Of a DNA stretch of 64,000 bases, positions 11,447 to 22,618 are shown piece after piece. Source of the DNA: Miscanthus floridulus. Lineage: Eukaryota; Streptophyta; Magnoliopsida; Poales; Poaceae. The stretch is taken from positions 117,186,637 through 117,250,636 of the forward strand of contig NC_089582.1 in NCBI RefSeq assembly GCF_019320115.1, written 5' to 3'. The notes under the pieces are model-generated. The model did not search any database, was not told where the DNA came from, and saw only the letters and a list, made by a program, of their open reading frames with translations. Both the position numbers and the translations under genes were made by a program. Within the stretch, counting starts at the first letter, position 1. Each line of letters starts with the position of its first letter.

Positions 11447-11812
11447 ATAGACGTTGGGCGAGGCGGAGCCAGCCCTCAGTCGTCGGGCGAGGTGGAGCCT
11501 GCCCCCAGACGTTGGGCGGGATAGAGCCAGCCCTCAGACGTCGGGCGAGGCAGAGCCTGCGCATAGATGTCGGGCGAGGCGGAGCCAGCCCTCAGTCGTC
11601 GGGCGAGGCGGAGTCAGCCCTGGATGTTGAGCGAGGTGGAGCCTGCCCCTAGATGTCGGGCAAGGCAGAGCCTGCCCTCAGACATCGGGTGAGATGAAGC
11701 TAGCCCTCGGTCATTGGCCGAAGCGGAGTCTGCCCCCAAACGTCGGGCGAGACGGAGCTATCCCTCAGGGGTCGAGCGAGGCGGAGCTAATCTTCAGTCG
11801 TTTGGGCAAGAA
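11447..11812. repeat. 29-bp minisatellite inside the gypsy LTR
   Basis: About twelve to thirteen imperfect copies of a unit like GTCGGGCGAGGCGGAGCC plus a variable CAGCCCTCA or TGCCCCCAGA tail lie head to tail at a spacing of 28-30 bp. Apparent open frames across it (such as 11404-11652) are products of the repeat, not genes. Confidence 0.85.
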
Positions 11813-11899
11813 GTGTAGTTGTGTTCTTGTCTGTTCAGAACCATCAACGTTTGATGGTTATTAACTCCTCTTTGGGTACCCAGTATTAGGTCCCCGACA

Positions 11900-13180
11900 A
11901 AAGTTGTGTGCTTCCCTGGCTTACTCTATCGACAAATGAAGGAGATAAGTATGCACAGTTAGAATATCTGTGATCAGCCACACATAGTAGAAACAGCTAA
12001 CCTAAAGTAAACATGAATGATGTATATTTTGAGTAGTATCATATGAATACAACATAAGTAGCATTGTTTGGAACACAGAAAGAAGTTGTTGCCTCTGCGG
12101 TGTTGGAAACATGTGGTCTATTTGTATCTTCATACGTGTTCCTAAATATATGATGTGGTTACCTGGTATTCTTCTATTTTCCTTATATTCGTATTTTGTC
12201 CAGAGAGGTAGAAGGTGTGGTAAGTTCAGGACGTTGGTCCTGCAGTCCACAGTGCCAACAGAAATGGACCATATTTCGCATCAGTAAACATAAATCTAAA
12301 ACTAAAAGAAAAGAAAAAACATTGAAGGAGAAAAGGCACAGATAACACAAATGTCTGTTGTGGCCAATCAGCACTCAAGGTATTTTCATCATCAGACCAT
12401 AACACCCATAACCTGAAAGGAATAAATCCACAAATGTTAAACAGCACCAGTTGCCGAGCTTGTTTGAATCAAAATGGAATCGTCATCAATTGCATCAAAA
12501 TTGTTGTCCTAATTTGACTACAAAGCAAACAAAACCAACTGTAGACAATTGAACTACCACCACAGAGACATATCATCGAACACCAAGAATGCAAAGAGCA
12601 GAGTAACCTATTGACTGTAAATATACCTATAGCTTTTTATTCTCCGTGTGATTCGATCACTCGATAAAGTGCCTAAGCTAGAGGTTGGTCAGCGAAGGTT
12701 TGGGGCAGAGGGGTGGCGCCATCCCTGACCCTGAAGCGCATGCCCCTAGTAGTGGCTCTGTTGGAGATGAAATGTAACGAAACAAAATTACATATAGGGA
12801 GCAAACCTTGGCTAACTTGCAGAGGCAAAATGCAGCGGCTTGTGTCGCAGCAGGGGTCTCCTCCATGGTAGCCCGCAACGCTGCATACAGAGAAAACCTC
12901 GTCGTCATTGAATCTACGACATTTGACCAGTCGTAGGTCTCTCTTTGAGGACTGGCCTACCTTTGGTCGATCTTCGAGGACTGGCGTCATTATTAATGGG
13001 GGATCCTTTTGCACATAAGAAGGTCTTCCCCATTTCATATTCAAAAACATGTATCATCCAATATTAGTCATGCCTTCGGTCAGCCTACAAACAAAATAAT
13101 TTAGAGATTATAATTTATCAAGTCAATTCAACTTATATAATTGACCTATACTTACACTAAAGTTTTGCTAAAATTCCCAG
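11900..13180. other. AT-rich interval, 3' flank of the FAR1-like pseudogene
   Basis: No intact gene is visible. A minus-strand segment at about 12890-12990 reads NDASPRRSTKGRP and then KERPTTGQM, which resembles the basic KGRP-rich tail region of FAR1-related proteins and could be a further 3' exon. The rest shows nothing I recognise. Confidence 0.4.
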
Positions 13181-13189
13181 CCATCTATC

Positions 13190-16100
13190 CCTTCCAAGGA
13201 GTAAGGATTGCTGACATCTTGACCAACATTTGAACTCTGAAAACAGAGAGGAATACAGAGACCAAAATAAAGAAAATAGAGAAAAAATATGAAGTTACTC
13301 TCAAAACACAGAATGCTATTTTTATGGAAAAAGAAAACTGTAAGCATACCATAAGAATTTGGGTAAAACTAGAAATTGATTCATATGCTTGCGATTCTGG
13401 AACATGACTTCCATCTTCTTGTTGCATAGATTTGCTTGTATTCTTCTTGTTCCCTTTGTTTTTCTTTTTCTTCTAAAAATTTTCAGTCCAAGATTTCTTT
13501 CGTTTTGATCCACCTTTTTGCTTTTCTTTCTTCTTTAGACCAGCCACTTCTGTATATTGTTCAGGTAAGCTGAATGTTTCTTGAACACTAGAGTTTTCAG
13601 CATTAATGTTAGAAGTTCCTTTGATTTTTTTTCTTCAACCTGCTTACTAGCAATGTGAAGTGTCTCTTCCACAAGCAAATAGCAGTCCTCAAAATCAGCA
13701 GCTCGTGAAGCCAATGGAATGAATGTTTTGCAAAGATTTTTGTACCGAAGTGTAGCATCTAACTTAGGATTTTCCACTATTTCCCTCCCATTCATATCTT
13801 GGATAATACCTGACCTTGCATCATGAGTCCAACAACAACAACAAAGCCTTTAAGTCCCAAGCAAGTTAGGGTAGGCTAGAGTTGAAACCCAGCAGAAGCA
13901 ATCAAGGTTCAGGCACGTGAATAGCTGTTTTCCAAGCGCACCTATCTAAGGCTAAGTCTTTGGGTATATTCCATCCTTTCAAGTCTCCTTTTATTGCCTC
14001 TACCCAAGTCAACTTTGGTCTTCCTCTGCCTTGCTTTACGTTACTATCCTGGCTTAGGATTCCACTACGCACCGGTGCCTCTGGAGGTCTCCGTTGGACA
14101 TGTCCAAACCATCTCAACTGGTGTTGGATAAGTTTTCTTTAATTGGTGCTACCCCTAATCTATCACGTATATCATCGTTCCGAACTCAATCCCTTCTTGT
14201 ATGACCATAAATCCAACGCAACATACGTATTTCCACGACACTTATCTGTTGAACATGTCGTCTTTTCATAGGCCCAACATTCTACATCATACAACATAGC
14301 AGGTCTAATCGCCGTCCTATAAAACTTGCCTTTTAGCTTCTGTGGTACCCTTTTGTCATATAGGACACCAGATGCTTGGTGCCACTTCATCCACCCTGCT
14401 TTGATTCTATGGCTAACATCTTCATCAATATCCCCGTCTCTCTGTAGCATTGATCCTAAATATCAAAAGGTATCCTTCCTAGGCACTACTTGACCTTCCA
14501 AACTAATATCTTTCTCCTCCCGAGTAGTAGTGCCGAAGTCACATCTCATATACTCTGTTTTAGTTATACTGAGTCTAAAACCTTTGGACTCCAAAGTCTC
14601 CCGCCATAACTCCAGTTTCTGATTCACTCCTGTCCAACTTTCATCAACTAGCACTACATCATCTACAAAAAGCATACACCAAGGGATGTCCCCTTGTATG
14701 TCCCTTGTGACCTCATCCATCACTAAGGCAAACAGATAAGGGCTCAAAGCTGACCCTTGATGTAGTCCTATCCTAATTGGGAAGTCATCTGTGTCTCCAT
14801 CACTTGTTCGAACACTAGTCACCACATTGTTGTACATATCCTTAATGAGCTCGACGTCCTTCATTGGGACTTTATGTTTGTCCAAAGCCCACCACATAAC
14901 ATTCCTTGGTATTTTATCATAAGCCTTCTCCAAGTCAATAAAAACCATGTGTAGGTCCTTCTTCTTCTCCCTATAGCGCTCCATAACTTGTCTTATTAAG
15001 AAAATGGCTTCCATGGTTGATCTTCCTAGCATGAAACCAAATTGGTTCATAGAGACCCGCATTATTGCTCTCAAACAATGCTCGATAACTCTCTCCCATA
15101 GCTTCATAGTATGGCTCATCAACTTAATTCCCCAGTAATTAGTACAACTTTGAATATCCCCTTTATTCTTGTAGATCGGTACCAATATACTTCTCCTCCA
15201 CTCGTCAGGCATCTTGTTCGATCGAAAAATATGGTTGAACAGCTTGGTTAGCCATACTATAGCTATGTCTCTAAGGCATCTCCACACCTCGATTGGGATA
15301 CCATCCGATCCCATCACCTTACCTCCTTTCATCCTTTTCAACGCTAATCTGACCTCAGATTCTTGGATTCTCTACACAAAGCGTCTATTGGTGTCATCAA
15401 AAGAGTCATCCAACTAAAAGGTTGTGTTCGTATTCTCACCATTGAATAATTTGTCAAAATACTCTTGCCATCGATGTCGGAACTCATCCTCTTTCACCAA
15501 GAGATGCTCCCTTTCATCCTTAATGCACTTAACTTGGTTGAAGTCCCTTATCTTTCTCTCACGAACCCTAGCCATCCTATAAATGTCCTTCTCTCCTTCC
15601 TTCATACCCTTTGCCACACTTACAGCTCGCTTTGCAGTCTTCTTTGCCACCTTGAACTTCTCTATGTTGTCCACACTCCTGTCATGGTACAAGCATCTAT
15701 AGCATTCTTTCTTCTCCTTAATAGCCCTTTGGACTTCCTCGTTCCACCACCAAGTATCTTTAGCCTCGTCTCCACTTTCTTTGGTTACTCCACACACCTC
15801 TGAGGCCACCTTCCGAATATTGGTTGCCATCTTCTCCCACATGTTGTTTATGTCCTCTTCTTCCTTTCAAGAGCCCTCTTTGATAACCCTTTCCCTAAAT
15901 ACCTCTGACGTTTCCCTTTTCAGTTTCCACCACTTTGTTCTTTCAATCTTAGCTTGTTTATCCCTATGGGCATGCACCTGAAAACGAAAGTCTACCACCA
16001 AAAGCTTATGTTGAAAAACAACACACTCCCTTGGTATCACCTTGCAACCCAAGCATGCTCGTTTGTCCTTTCTTCTTGCGAGGACAAAGTCAATCTGGCT

Positions 16101-19100
16101 AGAGTGTTGTCCACTACTGAAGGTCACTAGATGAGATTCTCTCTTTCTAAAGAAAGTGTTGGCTATCATCAGGTCAAAAACTACCACAAAGTCCAGAACT
16201 TCCCCTCCTGATTCCTACTACCATACCCAAAACCTTCATGAACTGCCTCAAAACCTACGCTTGTAGTACCTATATGCCCATTAAGATCTCCTATAAAAAG
16301 CTTCTCACTACTAGGTACAGCTCTAATCAGACCATCTAAGTCTTCCCAAAACTGTCTCTTAGCACTCTCGTCGAGGCCTACTTGAGGGGCATACGCACTA
16401 ATTACATTAAAGACCATATCACCAATGACAAGCTTGACTAAGATAATCCTATCTCCTTGCCTTCTCACTCCCACCACACTATTCATGAGGCCCTTATCAA
16501 TCAAAACTCCTACTCCATCTCTATTCGCGACTGTCCCTATGTACCAAAGCTTGAAACCTGTATTGTCCACCTCCTTCGCCTTCTGACCATTCCATTTAGT
16601 CTCTTGAACACATAATATATTTACACGCCTCCTAGTCGTGGTATCAACTAATTCTCTTAACTTACCTATAAGCGACCCTACATTCCAACTACCTAAATGG
16701 ATCCTAGTTGGTTCGACTAGCTTCCTTACCCTTCGCACCCGTCGACTCAGATGTGAAGACCCTTGCTTATTTTTCACTACACCTGGGCACCGATGTAGCG
16801 TGCCACTAAGGATGCGATGACCCGATCCTTGCTCACTTAACACCGTGCCCAGATCGTGACACGGCGCGTCACGGGGGTGACAACCCGACCCTTGCTCATT
16901 TAACACCATACCCGGGTTCCGATATGACGTGTCGCTAAGAGGGTTACGCCCCAACGGTTTTCTTTCGGGTTTCATCTCCATTAGAATGACTAGGTTTAAT
17001 GTTGGCTCACCACGCCTATCACAACCCTCCTCCTTTACTAGGGCTTGGGACCTGCTATGTTGAGGCAACATAGGCGGAGTTACCTTGCATCTCGAGTCCA
17101 TCGTTTCAAAATGCATCGTTCAAGCAAATGCTTAATGTTCACCTAATCGAGACCTTTCAATGCGTGCCTGCATAATATACCAATTCTCTCAAAGAGTCGA
17201 CAACTACATGTGACCATCTGATCAGCTGGGTTGACCATAACCTTGCGCTCTTCTTCATTTGTCAATGTCCCTATAGGAGCTCCAATTGCAATGACAAATT
17301 CATTACTTCCATTTGAGCTTACTGTGTAGGTAGCCAAGTACTTTTCATATTCAGCTTGAAATCATACTTGCTTGTATCAATATAGGTGCCATCATCCCAA
17401 TCCTTGGTTGCTTCTTTGTGGATTCAAATTTAGCTTGTAACTCCTTATCTCTCTTGTCTTGAACAACATGTTCCACACGCTTTAGGAACCTAATAATGTC
17501 AAGATCTGATTTCAAATGGCCTTTCAATGCATTATTCAAGCTCTCGCTCAGTTGTGTACTTCGCATTCCTAGTGAAAAAACCCCCAACATGTAGCACTCA
17601 GCCCACTTATGTTTCAGCATGTAAATGATGTCCAGCCAAGTTGATTTTCTAACTTTTCCTCTCATAGCTGCAAATGCTTCTTCAAAATCTGCCTCTTGTT
17701 CATACTCATACATGCAAGAACTAAAATCTGCTAGGATGGTTGACTCTTCCTCATCCTCAGACTCGTCTTCATTCTGAGAACTCAAGTGCTTCAATGCATT
17801 TTGTGATCTATGCCAAGTACATAAACCATGCCATGCACTGGTGAAGACTGTAGCCACTGCCTTTCCCATAGCAATGTCCTGATCAGTGAAAATGGTTTGA
17901 GGTTGCTTTTGATTATGTGTTGCTAGAAATGCATTGAACAACCACTTGAATGACTCAATAGTCTCATCATACATCAAAGCTGCACCAAAAACCACGGTCT
18001 CTCTAAACTGATTGAAACCTATGAACATACCAAATGGTCTATATTCTTTGTTGGTTCCAAAGGTAGTGTCAAATGCGATGACATCGCCAAAGTGAGCATA
18101 ATCAACAATCATCTTTGCATCAACCCAAAATATATTGGATATCTGCTCTTCATAGTTCATTTGTATTGCATATTGAAATGAGGGATTCTCCACAACTTTA
18201 TCTTGAAAATATTTTAGCAAACTTCCTGTCTCACCATACAACATCTCTCTTTGACGTTTAGTACGCAGATAATTCTTATGATCATGATGGGTGTACCCGA
18301 GGTTAGCTGATCCACCAACATATCGACCAAGAAACTCATGTGCCGCTTTAGGTGCAATACCGGAATCATCAGCCACCTCAATATCAATAGCTTGGTGCTT
18401 AGAAATGTTTCTCTATGATGGCATAAGATGACTTTGAGTAGTTTGGAGAATGTGGTTGCGCTCAATAAATAAGTCATGTACCTTGTAAGTCCTATTTTCT
18501 CTTTCAAAAGTAATGCCCATGCGAACTCTACAGCCTGTTCTTGTATGAGCTCGATTACGCTTGCTAACACTGAAGTTTTTATTTTCAGCCAGAGAACCCT
18601 AATTTGAACAAACAAACCTACTCAATGTTACCAATCCATCAAGAGTACTCGTGTTTGTGTAACATTTTCGAACATCAAAACCCATCCGACCACCATATGT
18701 AACCCCAAATTTCCAAGCTTCATCGATACTGCTAAATGTCATACCAATTTGTGGAATCCAAAAAGGAATTGCAGCAACTCTGCAGTTGTAAATAATGCAT
18801 TCAGAACATGACCAACCAGATTTGCTCATCATTTGTAGAACTTCAACCATGCAGAAACTAATAACTAAGTAGGAGTAAAGCTCAAACCTTGCAGGCGATT
18901 CCTCGAGCAGCTGCTGGGCGTCATCCATGACAACAACATCAATAGCTTCTTGAGCACTTGCCTGCATGCTTGGTGCTGCTGGAGATCGTGCAGGAGCTCG
19001 GGGAGGCTGCACAGCGCCGGCTTTCTTCATCACACGCGTCTTTTTTAGCACCGGCGCATACACCTTGCTGCCTCCACCATCAATGAAACGAGAGTGCGGG

Positions 19101-19255
19101 AGGACAGCAGCTCCAAAACTAGAACGCGTAGGGGCAGCAGAGATGACGGTGCCTTGATGCTTCACGGGAAGAGGCGTTGGGGCAACAGATGGAGGAGCAG
19201 GCAAGGCAGGTCCGACGAGGCACACGCATGGCGGAGGCGGTCCCGGAGCTTCCAT
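13190..19255 (-). pseudogene. FAR1/FHY3-related pseudogene interrupted by a LINE
   Basis: FAR1/FHY3-family proteins are nuclear transcription factors derived from Mutator-like transposases. From the start codon at 19255 a proline/alanine-rich N terminus is followed by a likely intron (about 18784-18893). Then comes the FAR1 DNA-binding domain (GMTFSSIDEAWKFG .. GFDVRKC), the transposase-like core (17351-18376, with DVIAFDTTFGTNKEYRPFG, ALMYDETIESFKWLF, IFTDQDIAMGKA and the CTWH block), and the SWIM zinc finger (CSCRLFERIGILCRH) in 17143-17337. After the LINE the gene resumes at 13833 with RSGIIQDMNGREIVENPKL and a lysine-rich tail (GGSKRKKSW near 13500). Defects: in-frame TAG near 18602 and 18415, a frameshift near 17360, one near 13600 and the LINE itself. 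It might be an old MULE transposase rather than a domesticated gene; I saw no terminal inverted repeats. Confidence 0.8.
13834..17111 (-). mobile_element. RTE-type LINE inserted in the FAR1-like gene
   Basis: Minus-strand frames read in order: an apurinic endonuclease domain (16181-17116; GSWNVGSLIGKL, CVQETKWNGQKAK, VISAYAPQVG, GDLNGHIG), a linker (15414-16187), reverse transcriptase (14463-15341; MGSDGIPIEVWR, FIDLEKAYDKIPR, GLHQGSALSPYLFALVMDE, and FVDDVVLVDES at the catalytic loop), and a C-terminal part (13902-14450, MRWFGHVQRRP). The minus-strand 3' end is AAGGCTTTGTTGTTGTTGTTG, the simple-repeat tail of plant RTE elements. A short possible target duplication TGCATC lies at 13828-13833 and 17112-17117. 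About five frameshifts or stops break the single ORF expected for RTE, so it is dead. Confidence 0.85.
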
Positions 19256-19542
19256 GGCGATGCAGCTCTCCGGCCTCCCTCGCGATGGTCACAGCTCCGC
19301 TCCAAGCAAAATGAAAAATGGCGCCAAACTTCTGTGTTTCCCTCCAAAGGAGCAGAGGAGGCGAAGGGGACTTGTAAAATTGAGTCACGAATGAGCATGA
19401 GGTGCTTTGCCCTTGGATTCGATATGGACGACCAAGATTGTGAGACTGCTAAAGTTGCAGTCTCTATAGCAACTGCACCGGATCTAGGTCAAGGAATATT
19501 TTTTTGGGTAGGTTTGCTTGCACAGTTCTTGTCGTCTCTTGC
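19256..19542. other. Upstream flank of the FAR1-like gene
   Basis: This is about 290 bases between the FAR1-like start and the hAT element. It presumably held the promoter of the FAR1-like gene. I see no recognisable element. Confidence 0.4.
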
Positions 19543-19550
19543 CTCCTTAT

Positions 19551-20664
19551 TAGCCCTGGGCAAGTTTTACCGAGAAATAGGAACCGAACCGAACTAACCG
19601 AGAACCGAACCGAACTAACCGAGAACCGAAATTTCAGTTACTTGTTCGGTTCTCAGTTCTTAGGAACCGAACTTTGTTCGGTTAAATCGGTTCCTCCCCT
19701 CGATTAACCAAAATAACCGAAGAACCGGAGGCCCAGTAAGGCCCAGCTTGAACTACTGCTTGATGCCTTGACCTCGAGCGAGTAACCCTAGCCACTCCAG
19801 TCTCCACCCCGAGACCTCCCGGTCTCCTCACCCACGCCGCATCCCCACCCGTGCCGCCACCAAGTGCGCCTACCCTGGCGGCCAGCGCGCCCTCCCGGTG
19901 CCCCCCTACGTCCTCCTGGCACGCCCTCTCGACATCCCCAGTCTGGCGTCGCATCCCCACCCCGCAACCCACGCCGCCGCCGCGCGCGGCTGCCCTAGCG
20001 GCCCGACGCGTCCGCCCTACGGCCCTGCACCCCTGCCTGCCGTGGTGCCGCCCTGCCCTGCTGCCCCTGCGCTGCGCCTGCGGGATCCCCGCCGACCGCT
20101 GGCGCCGCTACCCCGCCACAGCCCAAGCTCGCAAGGCACTCTCGGTCCGCAGTCCGCACGTCACCACTCACTAGCGCCCTCCACCCCAAGACGGCTACAT
20201 CCACTGCCTCCTGCAGTGTAAGTATTTTGCTGACAGATATGATTCAAGATTTGATTCAAGATCTGAATGTATGTGTCACTTCAATTATTTTTTTAGATGT
20301 CTCAGCTTGAGGAGGACATTGACCAAGAGATCAGTAATTGGGTTGTGAACTTGTGATTTGTGAATGTGCTGATGTGTTGGTTATGGTTATTTGGTTGTGA
20401 CTTATTGATTTCATATGTTGCCATATCATTTATATGCCTTGAAAACAGCCAAAATGCTGCTGATTTTTTCTACCGTAACCTGTTCAATAATTGGTCGGTT
20501 AGTTCGGTTGGAACCGAGAACCGAACCGAACTAACCAAAATCGAACTTGGTCGGTACCGAGTTTTTTGAAGAACCGATCGGTACCGAGTTTCCTGAGAAC
20601 CGAACTTCTTCAAAAAACAAAGAATCGATCGGTTCGATTCGGTAAAACCAAACGCCCAGGCCTA
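19551..20664 (+). mobile_element. Non-autonomous hAT-type transposon with 8-bp TSD
   Basis: Terminal inverted repeats TAGCCCTGGGCAAG (left) and TAGGCCTGGGCGTT (reverse complement of the right end) are flanked by a perfect 8-bp duplication CTCCTTAT (19543-19550 and 20665-20672), the hAT signature. Subterminal copies of GAACCGAACCGAAC crowd both ends. Inside is a GC-rich stretch (19790-20220), a likely intron (GTAAGTAT at about 20219 to TTTTTTAG at about 20296) and a short frame MSQLEEDIDQEISNWVVNL that stops at 20354. It looks like the 5' end of a hAT transposase gene with the catalytic part deleted. The left edge of the 20.7 kb duplication falls inside it, at 19931. Confidence 0.85.
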
Positions 20665-20708
20665 CTCCTTATGAGTTGGTCATTTGGCTTCTCCAGTCCA
20701 CCGAGGTA

Positions 20709-20837
20709 CTCCCTCCGTTCCAAATTATAAATCGCTTTAACTTTTTTTAGTACATATAATTTGCTATATATCTAGGTACATAGCAAAATAGATATATCAA
20801 AAAAGTCATAGCGGCTTATAATTTAGAACGGAGGGAG
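20709..20837. mobile_element. Stowaway-type MITE, unit 1
   Basis: It has long inverted ends CTCCCTCCGTTCCAAATTAT and the complementary ATAATTTAGAACGGAGGGAG with TA on both sides (20707-20708, 20838-20839). It is 129 bp, non-coding, and almost entirely one hairpin. Stowaway elements are moved by Tc1/mariner transposases and use TA targets. A similar half-element (CCGTCTAAATTATAAGC) lies at about 20936. Confidence 0.9.
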
Positions 20838-21041
20838 TATCTCTTTGTGTTTGGTAGAACTTTTAACTAGTTTTGCTTCCATGTATTGTTGTCGAGACCT
20901 ATTTTTACTAATAGTTTTAAAATATACTTCTTTTCCGTCTAAATTATAAGCTATTTTAATTTTTTTAAAGAGTCAAATCATCTCAAGTTTGGACAAAACT
21001 GTTGTAGACCCCTAGCCCCACACGCAGAGCGCCGCTGCAGG

Positions 21042-21317
21042 CAGGGATGAAAATGGATCGGATACGGACGGATATCACCGATATTATATTTGTTTTCATA
21101 TTTCTGTCTGAATTCGGATTCGAATACGGATAGTGTCAACTATGTCGGATAGGATACGATTGGATATCGACATCATAAATATGCGATTTGAGTATTCGGA
21201 TACGGATACGGTATCAGATGTTGGATATCCGGACTCGGATACGGACAGATCTCAACCCCTCTAAACGGATTCGGTTTTGAATACGGTCCGAAAATATCTG
21301 TACCGTTTTCATCCCTA
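21042..21317. mobile_element. hAT-type MITE, unit 1
   Basis: The ends CAGGGATGAAAATGG and CCGTTTTCATCCCTA are inverted, and an 8-bp duplication GCTGCAGG flanks them (21034-21041, 21318-21325). The interior is rich in CGGATACGGA-like words. It is 276 bp with no coding capacity. The 8-bp TSD assigns it to hAT-mobilised MITEs. Confidence 0.8.
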
Positions 21318-21591
21318 GCTGCAGGCCACAGTCCACATGCCGACGAGCGTTGTTGCTCAGTTCAGAAAGAGAGAGAGGATGGAGGTTGCTTGGGAAATGG
21401 GGGAGAGGGATTAGACCTGTTTGGTTGGACTTGAGGCCCAATAAGAGATTATAGACTTAATGACCGTTTTAAGAGTTTAGAGACCGGAATAACATAGTCA
21501 TATAAGTTTAAGGATCGCCAATGGATTTTACTCAACTTTTTATGATATGGTACCATATTCTATATTCTCTTTTGTATTTCTCTCGCCTATA

Positions 21592-21833
21592 CTCCCTCCG
21601 TCCTGTAATATAGTGCATTCTTGCATTTAAAATTTGTGATCAAATATAATGTATTCTAGAGAACAAAAACCGGTTTTGCATTAAATACTTTCCATTTATC
21701 AACCAATCACCATTAATCACATTGATGATAGCGTCTGATTAGAAAATAAACCAAGGGTACATACGTCATTTATGTTCTCTCTTAATTTATATTAAAAAAA
21801 TCATAAAATGCACTATATTACGGGACAGAGGAG
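21592..21833. mobile_element. Stowaway-like MITE, unit 1
   Basis: Left end CTCCCTCCGTCCTGTAATAT and right end ATATTACGGGACAGAGGAG are inverted and flanked on the left by TA. The right TA is mutated. Length 242 bp, non-coding. Confidence 0.75.
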
Positions 21834-22618
21834 TGACCATATTGCTCTCATCAAGCTCTTTTTTTTTCTTCACATCAGCAAAAGTAACGATTAACTTCTC
21901 CTCAAGACTATTATTGTGTATTGTGCTTGCTTCGACATGTGGCACGAGTTGTAAAAAAAATACTGTATGATCAAACCTAGATGGAACCCCTCACTTTATA
22001 AGATAGTAGTAACAAACAGCACGGGGAGCATGCCAAAGTGTATCTTCACGCTGAACGAATCGTCCTACGGATCTCATCACATCCACTAGAATAATTCCGT
22101 CAAATCCCCGAAACGAGGCTTCAGCTATCAACATGGCGTTCTCGCCACGAAGGGCTCGGCCTGGACCAACGCACCAACCCAACCGACACGAACACGGCGC
22201 TTTGTCACTCAGCACGACGACGTCGACTGGCCACGCAAGGCCAATCATTTGCGTTCATCGCTAAGAGTTAGACCGACCATCACGGGTCACGGCGCGAAAA
22301 AAAAGGATGGTACCCTTTTTCTTTAGCGGAACGAAACTGGCACCCAACAATTATTTGCAGCAAGAAACAGACCCATCCATGAATCCATCCATCCAAACGG
22401 ACATGGCAATGCCGCATGCGGTTCCGGGTTCCCATCAACAGAGTCCAGAACGACCGCCTGCTTTCCTCGCCGGTGCGCCGTTTGCTGGTGCTGGTGGCGC
22501 GCGTCGCGGTTCCGTCGCTTGGGGCTGGGACGACCAGGACAGGGACGACGCCGACTGCCCACGCACCACCATTACTACACCAAGCAATCATGTCCCTTTG
22601 CGCGCCGCGCTCGCCACG
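21834..22618. other. 3' flank of FUC1, unit 1
   Basis: No gene recognised. The minus-strand frame 21991-22248 and the overlapping frames at 22280-22652 match nothing I know. The terminator and poly(A) site of FUC1 should lie here, but I cannot place them. The same stretch recurs at 42560-43344. Confidence 0.4.

Larger units (their letters stand above)
1167..11899 (-). repeat. LTR of the gypsy-type element, split by a nested copia insertion
   Basis: The LTR starts TGTTGGTGTTTTGAG at 1167 and ends GGTCCCCGACA at 11899, giving TG..CA ends. It is interrupted at 1697/11118 by a copia element with a 5-bp target duplication. Without the insert the LTR is about 1.31 kb (1167-1697 plus 11118-11899). 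The right part contains a 29-bp minisatellite. Only one LTR of this element lies in the window. Confidence 0.65.

Noticed and set aside
11447..11812. A CRISPR-like array
   Set aside because: The repeats are head to tail without unique spacers, lie in an LTR, and the context is a plant genome.
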